Below are positions 1 to 9,147 of a DNA stretch of 57,397 nucleotides, piece after piece. Position 1 is the stretch's first letter. Each line of letters opens with the position of its first letter. The stretch comes from a bacterium (GTDB lineage: Bacteria; Thermotogota; Thermotogae; Mesoaciditogales; Mesoaciditogaceae): the NCBI GenBank assembly GCA_021800445.1, contig JAJYYZ010000009.1, positions 1 through 57,397 of the forward strand, written 5' to 3'. The notes under the pieces are model-generated. The model saw only the letters and a program-made list of their open reading frames with translations, had not been told where the DNA came from and ran no database searches. The position numbers were made by a program, and so were the translations under genes.

Positions 1-188
1 TCAGATTTGTATTGTGCGGGTGTGGTATTAAGCATCATCTTATGTGCTTGGTAATAATCGATTTTATCCTCAAGCATTTTGTTGTAGATAAACCGCACAC
101 AGCCAAATGTCTTTGCAAAGATCACCTGCTGCGCTTTGTTCGGATATAACCTGAAGCGATAAGCCTTATGCTTTATAATCTTTATCAC
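1..188 (-). CDS. tnpB: TnpB-family protein, N-terminal part (cut by window edge)
   Basis: The minus-strand frame from a GTG at 188 stays open to the window edge and gives about 62 residues. It includes the N-terminal TnpB signature KAYRFRLYPNKAQQ followed by FGCVRFIYNKML. TnpB proteins of IS200/IS605-type elements are RuvC-fold nucleases guided by an RNA made from the right end of the element. The catalytic part lies outside the window, so intactness cannot be judged. The GTG start is the only reasonable one; no strong ribosome binding site is seen before it. Confidence 0.8.
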   Translation of the reverse strand, partial: MIKIIKHKAYRFRLYPNKAQQVIFAKTFGCVRFIYNKMLEDKIDYYQAHKMMLNTTPAQYKS

Positions 189-299
189 CTTGACTTTCAA
201 TACACTTGAGCATCATCTATATTTATTTATCAAGACAAGATGGTAATACATGCTGACGGATGATTCTATCTGATTCCATTCTAACACAAATCAAAGAGC

Positions 300-345
300 A
301 ATTCATCTCACCTCATAGAAGTGGGAGAATTCTTGCTCAAAAAGG
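300..345 (-). mobile_element. Solo IS605-type right-end remnant
   Basis: Read on the minus strand this contains TTGAGCAAGAATTCTCCCAC followed by a CTTCTATGA loop. It matches the terminal hairpin region at 10205-10262 almost base for base, but the distal arm has diverged. No tnpA or tnpB is attached on the side where the element body should lie; a solute-binding-protein gene is there instead. It is a relic of an excised or decayed element. Confidence 0.5.
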
Positions 346-374
346 TTAAAGATAACATATGATTTCCTCCTCAC

Positions 375-410
375 TTAAAAAGAGGGGAAGCGTTCCTCCC
401 CTCTTTCAAA
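375..410 (-). terminator. Rho-independent terminator of the family-5 binding-protein gene
   Basis: Arms AAAGAGGGG (379-387) and CCCCTCTTT (398-406) form a 9-bp stem around a 10-base loop. On the minus strand the stem is followed by a T run. It sits 20 bases past the stop codon of the gene starting at 2099. Confidence 0.8.
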
Positions 411-425
411 AAATTATCTTCTTTC

Positions 426-2099
426 TTATTTGAGGTGCACATTCAACCCCATCAATTCTCCGCCATATAGACCTGCATATCCCATGAATTCACTGTAGGA
501 ATATGGATCAGATTCATTTGGAAATCCTGTGAAATTACTCTCGCTCCATTCCCCAAACATTGTTCTATTCGTCAATGGAATGAAAGGAAGATCCATCAAC
601 ATAATGCGTTCAATTGTATATATAGCCTGTTGCTGCAAGTTTAAATCACTTGTCGATGAAAATACCTGTAAAGCTGCTGTGACAAGCGGGTTTGTGTAAC
701 GTGAATAATCGGAAATAGCTGTTTGTCCTATTTGGGCTGAAAATGCCGGATTGAATTCACTATAGTAAAGGTAGTATGGAGAAGGGCCAATGCCAGCTCC
801 TGAACTTATTGCCATGTCAAATGTTCCACTCATTAGCGAGGTCATGTAAGTAGATCCCGCTTCTTGATCTATTACCGTATATATGCCAACATTTTTGAGA
901 TTTTCAGAAATTATCTGAGCCATTGTTATAAAATCTGTGGCACCAACTGGGACAAGAATCTTGAAAGTTGGCAATACTTCTCCATTAGAACCAACAAGTC
1001 GACCATTTGAATTCTTTTTGAATCCTATTGATGTTAACAAATCTTGAGCTTTTTGTGAATTATAAGATCCCAATTCAGACGCGAGTGGCGTTAAAGTTGG
1101 ATCCATCCATTTATCAAGTTGAAGAGGAATTATTCCAGTCGGATTTGCAGTTCCACCTACGTTGTAGTATGCTTTTTCTTCAAGTGAACTCTTGTTTATG
1201 GCAAAATTTACAGCTCTTCTAAATATCGAATTGTTAAATGGATATTTTAAAGTATTGAATAACAGAATGTTTATGCTATAAACTGGCCACCAGTATTTGT
1301 TAATAGATGGATTTCTGTTTGCCCATATCTGTTGAATATTTGGAATAAATGCTCCTACTAGATCTGCTTTATTCGCTAGAAGCATTTCAAGTGCCGTTGT
1401 GTTTGATAAAACAACGGTATAAGCAATGTTGTCTACGTAAGGTCTTCCTTTCATCCAGTAATTAGGATTTTTGGTAAGAGTTACAGTGTTGTTTGGTACG
1501 TTAACATTCTTAACTATAAAAGGCCCTGTACCAATTGGTTCAGGATTATCCCATTCTGAAGGATTTTTGACACGCGACCATATATGTTCCGGAATTATTG
1601 GTCTAGTAGCTAAATTAAGGAAAAATGGAGTATTTGCTTTATAAAAAGAAAAAATCACGTTACCACCTGTTGCTTGGACACTTTCAAGATATGATGACGG
1701 TGCCCAAATGCCACTTAAATCAATTGATGGATTCTGTTTTAAATAGTTAAAAGTGAAAGCAACATCATTAGCAGTAAATGGTGTTCCATCTGACCATTTC
1801 ACACCTTGCCTGATATTTACCACAAGTTTGAGATCGTTATCTTCCCATTTGTAAGATGTACCCAATAAAGGAGTTGTCTGACCGTTTAAAATGTTAACAT
1901 CAAAAAGAGATTCATATATCAAAGGCAAAATATTTATTGGTGAAGGATTATATGGGCTAAAATTGGGAATCAAATTGCTTCCGATGGCGTAAACCACTCT
2001 TAATGTTCCTCCATATTTGATGTTTTGCCCAAATGCCGAAAACCCTAAAATTAGAAAAACCAACGACACTATAACTAAAAATACGGTAATCTTTCTCAT
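426..2099 (-). CDS. ABC transporter substrate-binding protein, family 5 (peptide/oligosaccharide)
   Basis: A secreted binding protein of about 557 residues. The N-terminus has two basic residues and a hydrophobic stretch (VFLVIVSLVFLILGF) ending near AFGQ, a typical signal peptide. The mature part carries SBP_bac_5 hallmarks: GGTLR near the start, WSDGTPFTANDVAFTFNY, and GTGPFIVKNV. Family members bind oligopeptides or, in Thermotogota, often oligosaccharides; the sequence does not decide the ligand. The ATG at 2099 follows an AAGGTG ribosome binding site and is preferred over an upstream GTG at 2108. No permease or ATPase genes are adjacent, so its transporter partners must be elsewhere. Confidence 0.9.
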   Translation of the reverse strand: MRKITVFLVIVSLVFLILGFSAFGQNIKYGGTLRVVYAIGSNLIPNFSPYNPSPINILPLIYESLFDVNILNGQTTPLLGTSYKWEDNDLKLVVNIRQGVKWSDGTPFTANDVAFTFNYLKQNPSIDLSGIWAPSSYLESVQATGGNVIFSFYKANTPFFLNLATRPIIPEHIWSRVKNPSEWDNPEPIGTGPFIVKNVNVPNNTVTLTKNPNYWMKGRPYVDNIAYTVVLSNTTALEMLLANKADLVGAFIPNIQQIWANRNPSINKYWWPVYSINILLFNTLKYPFNNSIFRRAVNFAINKSSLEEKAYYNVGGTANPTGIIPLQLDKWMDPTLTPLASELGSYNSQKAQDLLTSIGFKKNSNGRLVGSNGEVLPTFKILVPVGATDFITMAQIISENLKNVGIYTVIDQEAGSTYMTSLMSGTFDMAISSGAGIGPSPYYLYYSEFNPAFSAQIGQTAISDYSRYTNPLVTAALQVFSSTSDLNLQQQAIYTIERIMLMDLPFIPLTNRTMFGEWSESNFTGFPNESDPYSYSEFMGYAGLYGGELMGLNVHLK

Positions 2100-2251
2100 T
2101 TTGATCACACCTTTCTGTCAATTCATATTACCAAATACACAATTTCTTCTCACAAATCATAGAAATACTTTCTCGCTTATGACTATAAATTCTAATTTCT
2201 CCTGTTGAAAAAAATTTAGGTGAATTGCCGCTTGTGAAAATCGAAAACTTT

Positions 2252-3547
2252 TTAACTACCTAAAACCCCACTATTTGCAAGTTCATTCAATTTATTGTAT
2301 AACCATGTAGCCGCTTCTTGAGGAGTACTGACCCCGTATATAACTGTATCCATAGCGGTTAATATAGAATATTCGGGAGGATTCCAGTTTATAGGAGCTA
2401 AACCAACACCTTCTGGCATAAGGGCTTCCCAAGATTTTGCCCACCAATTACTAAACACAGGATCGTTCATCGCATCTGTTCTTGGAGGTAAAGTTCCTTC
2501 GGCAGAGTCCCAGCCAACCATTGCTTTTTCTGATGTTATGAATTTTATAAGATCCCATGCAGCAGAAGGATCTTTTGTATATTTGTTCATCATTATTGGT
2601 TTGACTTCAAGATAAGCTGCTTGAACACCGCCTTGAGGTATTGGAAGAGATGTAACGGCTGAATCATCTTCGAGTATAGTCTTTGCAAGTGCATTATCCG
2701 TTATATGTCCCCAAATCCAAGGTCCCATTGGTACCATTGCGTACTGTCCGGCTATATATCCTAAATCTTCTTGTTCCCATGCTCCTCCTCTGTTGTTTTG
2801 ATTGAAAGGGGTATAAGGAGCATTATAGAATGTCAAATCATAGTATAACTGAAATATCTTTTGAAATTCTTCCACAGTAGCGTTTAATCTCCATTTGCCA
2901 TTAACATTTACGAACATTTGCTTTTTGTTATTGACTTGATCAAACCAAGACATGAATTCCTGAAAAGCCCTTGGTTCGTTGACGGAACTGCAAAAATCAA
3001 ATCCGTATACCTTCCCATCAGTGAGTTTGGTTATCGAAGCAGCAGTTGTAACAAGTTCGGACCATGTCGTTGGCACTTTGAGATTATATTTTGCAAAAAT
3101 ATCTTTCCTATACAGCAATCCTCTAACATTTATGTTGTATGGTATACCATATAATTTTCCGTTAATTTCACAAGCAGATATGGCATTTGGTAAAAATTGA
3201 TCTTTTTCGCTCTAACTGTTGAAATATTGATCGAGATCGGCTACAAGGCCCATTTTTACATACGTATCCATTTGCTCGGTTAACCCTTCAATTACAGCAG
3301 GTTGACCTGTGGTCGCCTGTACTACGAAAGCTTTTAACATAGCATCATATTGACCAGGGCCATAGTATGTCGAGACATTTATATTTGGAAGATCTGCCTT
3401 AACGTTTTGCTGGAACCAATTTACATAATTCATACCGACTTCACCAGTTGAGAAAGGCATATTCCAAAAAGTAAGATTAACGGTTGCAAGGGACACTAAA
3501 GATAGAGTTAGAATTAAAGCTGAAAAAATCAAAAACTTTTTCTTCAT
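2252..3547 (-). pseudogene. Sugar ABC transporter binding protein (family 1), interrupted by one in-frame TAG
   Basis: Two open stretches (3547-3212 and 3118-2252) lie in the same frame and together make a normal-length MalE-like binding protein of about 430 residues. The first begins with a signal peptide (KKKFLIFSALILTLSLVSLA) and continues through VNLTFWNMPF. The only interruption is TAG at 3214-3212, between QYFNS and SEKDQFLPNA. The sequence after the stop is well conserved, including NGKLYGIPYNINV. No frameshift is needed. The gene is the distal member of the operon with two permeases. It could be a recent nonsense mutation, a sequencing error, or a readthrough case. Confidence 0.8.
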
Positions 3548-3600
3548 TTCAATTCAAACCTCCTTCTTCTAACTTACCTAATTCAGCAGCAATTCACCCA

Positions 3601-4434
3601 TTATTGTTTTACAGCACCACCAAGTAATCCACTCACTAACCATCTTTGGAATATTGCAAATAGTATTACAGTAGGCAAAACTATAAAAATAGTCGCAGCG
3701 GCAATGTTTCCCCATTGCAAAGTCAAACTCGACGATAGCCTATAAAGAGCTATCGGTAATGTGGCTGTTGAATTGCTTTGGACAAGGACAGAAACCATAA
3801 GATAATTTCCCCATGAAACAACAAAAGAATAAAAAGCAGCAATAGCAATTCCTGGTATAGAGACAGGCAAAATGATACTCCATAATGTTTTTAAAACACC
3901 GGCGCCATCAAGCATGGCTGCTTCATCTAAAGATCTTGGAATTCCATCAAAATATCCTTTAAGTAACCACATTGCAAATGGAATTGTTAAAGTACTTTGT
4001 GCTATTACTATCCCTATTATTGTATTAACTAAATGGTAATTTAACATCAAATCGTATAAAGGTATTATCAAAAGCACACCGGGGAACATTTGTGCTATAA
4101 ACATGATAGAAATCCATGTATTTTTTGCCTTTATTTCGTAACGGCTTAAAGCATATCCTCCGATTATCCCAGTAAATAGAGATAAAATAGTAACACTTAT
4201 TGCTATTATCAATGAATTAAGCGAATAAAGTAAAAAGTCTCCTCTTTGAATTATTGTTCTATAATTTTCTAAAGTAAATCCACTTAAAGAAAAAAACCTT
4301 CCATTACTTATATTTGATCCTGTTTTAAATGAAGCATATAATATCCATAACACTGGCAATAGAAAAAAAGAAAAGAAAAGAATCAAAGATATATAAGATA
4401 TAGGATAGGTTTTTCTTTTTTCGTTTTTCATCAT
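3601..4434 (-). CDS. Sugar ABC transporter permease, MalG-like
   Basis: An inner-membrane permease of 277 residues with six predicted membrane segments; the first is LILFFSFFLLPVLWILY. The cytoplasmic EAA loop is visible as LDEAAMLDGAGVLKTLWSI followed by PVSIPG; this loop contacts the ATPase subunit. The length fits the MalG/CUT1 family. Its start overlaps the stop of the upstream permease by four bases (ATGA type), so the two are translationally coupled. The ATPase gene is not in this operon, as is common for CUT1 systems that share one MsmK-type ATPase. Confidence 0.92.
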   Translation of the reverse strand: MMKNEKRKTYPISYISLILFFSFFLLPVLWILYASFKTGSNISNGRFFSLSGFTLENYRTIIQRGDFLLYSLNSLIIAISVTILSLFTGIIGGYALSRYEIKAKNTWISIMFIAQMFPGVLLIIPLYDLMLNYHLVNTIIGIVIAQSTLTIPFAMWLLKGYFDGIPRSLDEAAMLDGAGVLKTLWSIILPVSIPGIAIAAFYSFVVSWGNYLMVSVLVQSNSTATLPIALYRLSSSLTLQWGNIAAATIFIVLPTVILFAIFQRWLVSGLLGGAVKQ

Positions 4435-5294
4435 GTCGTCTCTCTCCCATAGGTTCTGTTGAAAATGAAGAAAAAGGCTAAAAGTATTAAAAGCATAAGC
4501 ACACCTATACCTGCACCATATCCGATGTTGTAATTACTCCATACCTGTCTATAAAGATATGTTGGCAATACATCAGTCGCATTTATAGGGCCACCTCCGG
4601 TTGCGATATAAACTATGCTAAATTGATTAAATGTCCATATAACATGGATAGTTATCATTATTAGAGCGGTATACTTAATTCCAGGTAAAGTGATATATTT
4701 AAATCTTTGCCATTTACTTGCTCCGTCAATACTTGCGGCTTCGTATAGTTCTTCTGGTATTGCTTGCATTGCAGCGAGAAAAGCTATTCCAAAAAAAGGT
4801 ACATTTCTCCATAAATGAAGGATCATGATCATAGGAAAAGCAAAAGTCATGCTGCCAAAAAAATACGTAGCGTAATTCTTTAAACCAATAGAAGTCAAAA
4901 TCATATTTATAAAACCATAGCCTGGTTGGGACATAAATTGCCACATTATAACTGTTGCAACTATCGGGATAACCCAAGTTATCATGACTATGCTTCTGAA
5001 AAAATGAATTCCGGGAACATTTTGTTTTAAAGTAAGCGCTAAAAGTATTCCAAAAACATACTCCAAAGCGACGACCACTGAAACAAGAATTCCCGAATGC
5101 AGAAAAGCAATCCAAAATTCAGAGTCATGAAAGAGATTTATGTAATTGTTTAAACCAATATATTGAGTAGTCGGATAAAGCAAATTTCTATTTGTAAATG
5201 ATAGATTTATACCTATAATTAAGGGGACAAATATCAACAGAACTGTTATTCCGAAAGATACCAAAAGCATTATGTAACCTTTATATGTTCTCAT
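4431..5294 (-). CDS. Sugar ABC transporter permease, MalF-like
   Basis: An inner-membrane permease of 287 residues with multiple hydrophobic segments (IMLLVSFGITVLLIFVPLII first). The EAA loop reads ELYEAASIDGASKWQRFKYI followed by TLPG. It pairs with the MalG-like protein encoded next to form the membrane pore of a CUT1 sugar importer. Its 5' end overlaps the end of the LacI-type regulator gene by 14 bases, so regulator, permeases and binding protein form one transcript. Confidence 0.92.
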   Translation of the reverse strand: MRTYKGYIMLLVSFGITVLLIFVPLIIGINLSFTNRNLLYPTTQYIGLNNYINLFHDSEFWIAFLHSGILVSVVVALEYVFGILLALTLKQNVPGIHFFRSIVMITWVIPIVATVIMWQFMSQPGYGFINMILTSIGLKNYATYFFGSMTFAFPMIMILHLWRNVPFFGIAFLAAMQAIPEELYEAASIDGASKWQRFKYITLPGIKYTALIMITIHVIWTFNQFSIVYIATGGGPINATDVLPTYLYRQVWSNYNIGYGAGIGVLMLLILLAFFFIFNRTYGRETT

Positions 5295-6282
5295 GCTTAT
5301 TACTCGAACTTTCTCTCTCCATTAAATAAGTGTCTAAGATCTTTGTTTTTCGATCGGAAAGAATTTCAAATGATTCTTTTCCCATTTCCTGTTTTTGTAT
5401 TCTCATCGTCGTCAAAGACGGAGTTATCAAAGCAGAAAACGGTATATCGTCATACCCTATGATTTTTACCTCTTGAGGAATTTTTATTTTGTTATCTTTT
5501 AATGCTTTAATAACACCAAATGCCATTAGATCGTTGTAAGCGAAGATCCCATCGAATTGCATGCCATCACGGATCAATTCCATAACCGACTTATATCCGC
5601 CGTCTATTTCTATGCCGCCCGTCTTTATAAGCCTATCGTCGATCTCAATTCCTGCCTCTTTGAGGGCTGTTTTGTATCCTTCGGATCTTTCTATAGATGC
5701 CGTGTTGTAAGATTGAGCCCCTACAAAGGCTATTTTCTTGCACCCCCTTTCGATAAGATGCCGTGTTGCCCTGTATCCGCCGTCAATTTCATCGCTGTAT
5801 ACCATCGGAATTCCCATAGGCTCGAATGCTTTTATATGTCTTCCGATTATGACAAAAGGAACACCTAAATCTCTTATCATGAAAAGATCGTCGTATTTTT
5901 CCTGGTTTGGGGCTATCAAGAGACCATCAACGCGTCTTTGGATAAGTGTTTGAATGGCTCTTACTTCTCTTTCATAACTTCTCGATGTGTTGGCAAGAAT
6001 TATCTGGTATCCTTTCTCTTGAGCCTGAGACTCGACCCCCTTTAGCACCTCAGCCCAGAAAGGGTTGGCATTGTCTTCGATTATCACGCCTATGGTATGT
6101 GTCTTTTGAAATTTCAAAGAAGCGGCAAAACGATTGGGAACATATCCCAATTCTCGCGCAGTTTCGGATATTCTTTTCCTTGTTTCTTCACTTACGTCTT
6201 GTCTTCCGTTAAGTGCCCTTGATGCCGCGCTCAAAGAAACACCAGCCTTTTTTGCGACATCTTTCAAAGTAATGTAACCCAT
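5281..6282 (-). CDS. LacI-family transcriptional regulator
   Basis: A 333-residue repressor. Residues 1-50 form the LacI helix-turn-helix with hinge (TLKDVAKKAGVSLSAASRAL, then GYVPNRFAASL). The rest is a periplasmic-binding-protein-like sensor domain (TIGVIIEDNANPFWAEVLKG; GIFAYNDLMAFGVIKAL). It is the first gene of the sugar ABC operon and most likely represses it in response to the imported sugar. The ATG at 6282 follows GGAGG at correct spacing and is preferred over a GTG at 6294. A palindromic operator candidate lies just upstream. Confidence 0.92.
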   Translation of the reverse strand: MGYITLKDVAKKAGVSLSAASRALNGRQDVSEETRKRISETARELGYVPNRFAASLKFQKTHTIGVIIEDNANPFWAEVLKGVESQAQEKGYQIILANTSRSYEREVRAIQTLIQRRVDGLLIAPNQEKYDDLFMIRDLGVPFVIIGRHIKAFEPMGIPMVYSDEIDGGYRATRHLIERGCKKIAFVGAQSYNTASIERSEGYKTALKEAGIEIDDRLIKTGGIEIDGGYKSVMELIRDGMQFDGIFAYNDLMAFGVIKALKDNKIKIPQEVKIIGYDDIPFSALITPSLTTMRIQKQEMGKESFEILSDRKTKILDTYLMERESSSNKHENI

Positions 6283-6306
6283 TTTTACCTCCACAATCGA
6301 TTCCGG

Positions 6307-6320
6307 TATCGATTCCGATA
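6307..6320. promoter_or_regulatory. Candidate LacI-type operator
   Basis: TATCGATTCCGATA has inverted arms TATCG/CGATA. An overlapping direct repeat of ATCGATTCCG begins at about 6297. It lies 25-40 bases upstream of the LacI-type gene, where an autoregulatory site is expected. Confidence 0.5.
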
Positions 6321-7140
6321 CAATTTATACAATTTATTTTAAGAATTGTCAAACATGATTTAAGACGTTTAGAGGCGATTTTAGGTCTTTTTCGATGAAT
6401 AACAATTGTTATTTCGCTGATTTGAATTATATCAAAGTTTATCTATGAATATCATGAAATATAATAGTCGATAAACTCATAATTTTTAGATTTGGCTCTT
6501 CGTCAAGGTAAATAGGCATTTGATTTTTAAAGTTGAGTTGATGTATTTTGTATTTATAAAAGATGCTTTTATAATTACATTCATGACTTTTATTGCATTC
6601 ACGATTCATAAAGAATAATATTTGAAGAATTGTTGGTAAAATGATTGTAAATTTTTGTAGCAAAATCTTGATTTTTTCAATTTTCAGATCACTCAATCCC
6701 TTACATAGTAAGCGTTTCCAGCATTTCGCTCTAAAATCACCACATTTTTACTTTTGGACACCCTTGGGTATGATCATACTCACCCCTGTCTTACCCCCCC
6801 TAAAAAACGCGATCTTGGAAGTCAAAATTTTCCTTATTTTATAATGATTTGTGAATTTACGTTCAAAGATGCGCTCCCACATCAGGTGGGGGATGACAGA
6901 GGAATGTCAGTTTTTGCCACTCACTATATTGTCACCTTAAAATAGGATACCCATAATGGCAGGTAGCGTATGGCTCGTAGCACGTAAAAATTGAAACTGA
7001 CTCACTCTTCACGTCTTACTGATCACTAATTTTTCCTCGCGTTGCTGCGTCGGCCACCTCGCGGTATCATGCTCTCCGCCTCCGTCCGCCTTTTCAACGC
7101 GCCACCGGCTACCCACCACGTGCCAATTTTTAAGTTTTAT
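6321..7140. other. Long intergenic region with a GC-rich patch
   Basis: I see no credible gene here; the short open frames have neither ribosome binding sites nor protein-like composition. Most of it is very AT-rich. The stretch at about 6955-7135 is unlike its surroundings: strongly GC-rich with CG-rich words such as CGCGTTGCTGCGTCGG and CGCGCCACCGGCTACCC. It resembles an inserted repeat or relic. A C-rich run (CCCCCCC) lies at about 6795. Confidence 0.5.
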
Positions 7141-7144
7141 TTGG

Positions 7145-7150
7145 TATAAT
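7145..7150 (+). promoter_or_regulatory. -10 box of the ferritin-like gene
   Basis: A perfect TATAAT preceded by TTGG sits 29 bases before the start codon. No convincing -35 box is seen. A strong ribosome binding site (GGGAGG) follows at about 7164. Confidence 0.5.
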
Positions 7151-7178
7151 AAAAAAAACGTAAAGGGAGGAACTTAAA

Positions 7179-7520
7179 ATGCCAGAATTCGGAAGCGCTT
7201 TTTCAGGTCTTGCAAATGATAGGAAACTCACTCATGAAGAACTTGTTAGAGCCATAAGATTTATGATAGCGGCAGAATACGAAGCAATTCAGATGTACAC
7301 TCAACTTGCCGAGTCAACTGATGACAAAGTTGCCATGGCCGTACTTAAAGACATATCGGATGAAGAGCGTGTGCATGCGGGAGAATTTTTAAGGCTCCTT
7401 AAGTATTTGGACTCAAGTGAAGAAAAATTTTACGAAAATGGTACCCATGAAGTTGAAGAAATGCTCGAAAAGATAGAAAACAAGGCGAAAAAAGGCCAAA
7501 AGAATGGAATTAGACGGTAA
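7179..7520 (+). CDS. Ferritin-like di-iron protein, probable encapsulin cargo
   Basis: A 113-residue helical protein with two ferritin-type metal motifs, EYEAIQMY and DEERVHAGEF. The N-terminal and helical sequences (RKLTHEELVRAIRFMIAAEY) match the ferritin-like cargo found beside encapsulin in Thermotoga. Such proteins oxidise and store iron inside an encapsulin shell as annular decamers. No encapsulin gene is adjacent: the next DNA downstream is an IS605 end, then an opposing racemase gene. Either the shell gene is elsewhere or the pair was separated by the transposon. A rubrerythrin-like oxidase outside a shell is an alternative. Confidence 0.8.
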   Translation: MPEFGSAFSGLANDRKLTHEELVRAIRFMIAAEYEAIQMYTQLAESTDDKVAMAVLKDISDEERVHAGEFLRLLKYLDSSEEKFYENGTHEVEEMLEKIENKAKKGQKNGIRR

Positions 7521-7524
7521 TAAT

Positions 7525-7626
7525 CATAAAGAACCGTGGCCACAGGGGGATAGTCCGTTAATACTTAGCACAGAAGTGCTATTGAGTGAGAAGCCTCCGC
7601 TTCCATAAGTGGTGGGAGTATGTCAC
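7525..7626 (+). mobile_element. Solo IS605-type right end with omega-RNA-like 3' sequence
   Basis: The stretch contains GGGGGATAGTCCGTTAA, a hairpin (AGCACAGAAGTGCT), then GAGTGAGAAGCCTCC and a terminal hairpin ending GTGGGAGTATGTCAC. In TnpB-bearing elements this layout forms the right end and the scaffold of the guide RNA. No tnpB precedes it; the ferritin-like gene does. Its last bases overlap the stop codon of the opposing racemase gene. Confidence 0.6.
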
Positions 7627-8690
7627 AGATCCCATATTTTTTCAACATATTCTGAGGTCATGGACCTAAGAAGAGCTCCGTACGTCAATCTGAATTTCAA
7701 GATGCTTCCGATATCAAGATCACCATCAAACTCTGTCACGTCTAAGACCATGTGATCGCTTGATGCGTGTAAAACTTTTATGCCTTTTTCCAAAGGTATC
7801 ATTCCGTCAGGTTGGATGTCCTGTTCTCCTATTGCAATTATCGCTTTAATTCTATTTCCAAAGTCTTCAAAGACCGGCACTCTACCCATCGCATCTCTTC
7901 CAATTCTGCCGTAAGGAACAGATGGTTTTGTCTTTATTTCGATGATCTCGGCTTCGAGGGTAAAAGTATCTTGTCTGAGAAAAGGAAATGATCTGTTGTT
8001 TGTCGTATCAGTTCCAAGTATTATGGACTCTCCAAGACGATATCCGTTTATTTCTTTCGGAAGGGTATTATTTTCAATTAGATAAACGGACGCCGTGTTT
8101 CCACCGCTCACGATTTTGAAATTAGTCCCTTTATTTCTTATCTTTCTTGCTATATCGGAAAGCAAATTCATGTTGTCGGCATCCGGCACGACACCTCCGT
8201 AACACCCAAGATTTGTGCCTATTCCGTAAAGTTCCACGCCCTTGATTTGCGAAGCCTTGGTCACTTCATCAACGGCATTTTCGAACCAGACGCCTTCTCT
8301 CAGATCACCCATATCTACCATGTAAATAATTTTCTGGCGCTTTCCTTTATCCATGGCAATTTTGCCGATAATTTCAACTGTTCTTAATTCCGAAACAAGT
8401 GTTATGTCTACGTATTTGACCAAATCTTCTATTTCGCTTGGCATAGGAATTCTCAACAACATGAAAGGGCCGTTTACACCGGCCATTTTCATTCTTTTTA
8501 TGTTTGCAATTCTTGAATCTCCTATTATATCAACACCATTTTCAAGGTAAAGTTTTGCAAGTGACGGTTCACCTTTTGTGACTTTGACCACACCTGTAAG
8601 TTCGATTCCCCTCTCATGACACATCTGGGATATTTTCTTAACGTTATGAATTATGGCTTCTTTATTTGATATAAGTCTTGGATATCCCAT
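7623..8690 (-). CDS. PLP-dependent racemase, ornithine/alanine racemase-like (fold type III)
   Basis: A 355-residue protein of the alanine-racemase N-domain superfamily. The PLP lysine lies in GVVKVTKG at about residue 38. Other family segments are DSRIANIKRMK, YMVDMGDLREG, GTNLGCYGG and SGGNTAS. Length and layout fit ornithine racemase (Orr/YhfX-type) better than classical Alr, which has a separate C-terminal beta domain with a catalytic tyrosine. The substrate is not decided by sequence. The gene is followed closely by smpB and nrnA upstream on the same strand, so all three are probably co-transcribed. Confidence 0.8.
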   Translation of the reverse strand: MGYPRLISNKEAIIHNVKKISQMCHERGIELTGVVKVTKGEPSLAKLYLENGVDIIGDSRIANIKRMKMAGVNGPFMLLRIPMPSEIEDLVKYVDITLVSELRTVEIIGKIAMDKGKRQKIIYMVDMGDLREGVWFENAVDEVTKASQIKGVELYGIGTNLGCYGGVVPDADNMNLLSDIARKIRNKGTNFKIVSGGNTASVYLIENNTLPKEINGYRLGESIILGTDTTNNRSFPFLRQDTFTLEAEIIEIKTKPSVPYGRIGRDAMGRVPVFEDFGNRIKAIIAIGEQDIQPDGMIPLEKGIKVLHASSDHMVLDVTEFDGDLDIGSILKFRLTYGALLRSMTSEYVEKIWDL

Positions 8691-8700
8691 TTTTTCCTCC

Positions 8701-9147
8701 TCACTCGTATTTTATTTTTTTTCTCAAGTTCATGTCTATTTCTTTTTTTACCATGTCTTCTCTTTTGTCGTAGAGATGTTTGCCGCGCGCAAGTGCTATT
8801 TCAACTTTTGCTTTTCCTTTTTCGTTAAAATAAACTCTCAACGGTACCATCGTTAAACCTTTTTGATCTATTTTCGAATTAAGACGGATGATCTCCTTTT
8901 TGTGCATAAGAAGTCTTCTCCTCCTAAGAGGATCATGATTGAAAATGTTACCTCCCGCGTATGGCGCTATATGCATGTTTTCGATGAAAAGTTCTCCGTT
9001 TCTTATTATGCAATAAGCATCGTTTATGTTCGCGCTGCTGTTACGTAAGGATTTAACTTCCGTCCCTTTAAGTTCAATTCCGGTTTCAAATTTGTCCAAA
9101 ATTTCGTAATTATGACGTGCTTTTGAATTAGTCGTGACTATTTTCAA
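8701..9147 (-). CDS. smpB: SsrA-binding protein SmpB
   Basis: A 148-residue protein with the full SmpB signature: NSKARHNYEILDKFETGIEL, GTEVKSLR, NINDAYC, IAPYAGGNIFNHDP, RRRRLLMHKKEI and KVEIALARGKHLYDKRE. It binds tmRNA and delivers it to stalled ribosomes for trans-translation. The basic C-terminal tail (LRKKIKYE) that reaches into the mRNA channel is present. It overlaps the end of nrnA by 20 bases. The tmRNA gene was not seen in this window. Confidence 0.97.
   Translation of the reverse strand: MKIVTTNSKARHNYEILDKFETGIELKGTEVKSLRNSSANINDAYCIIRNGELFIENMHIAPYAGGNIFNHDPLRRRRLLMHKKEIIRLNSKIDQKGLTMVPLRVYFNEKGKAKVEIALARGKHLYDKREDMVKKEIDMNLRKKIKYE

Noticed and set aside
6439-6696. Open frame of 85 codons on the minus strand
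   Set aside because: No ribosome binding site, unusual Cys/Asn/Lys composition from AT-rich DNA, no domain pattern.
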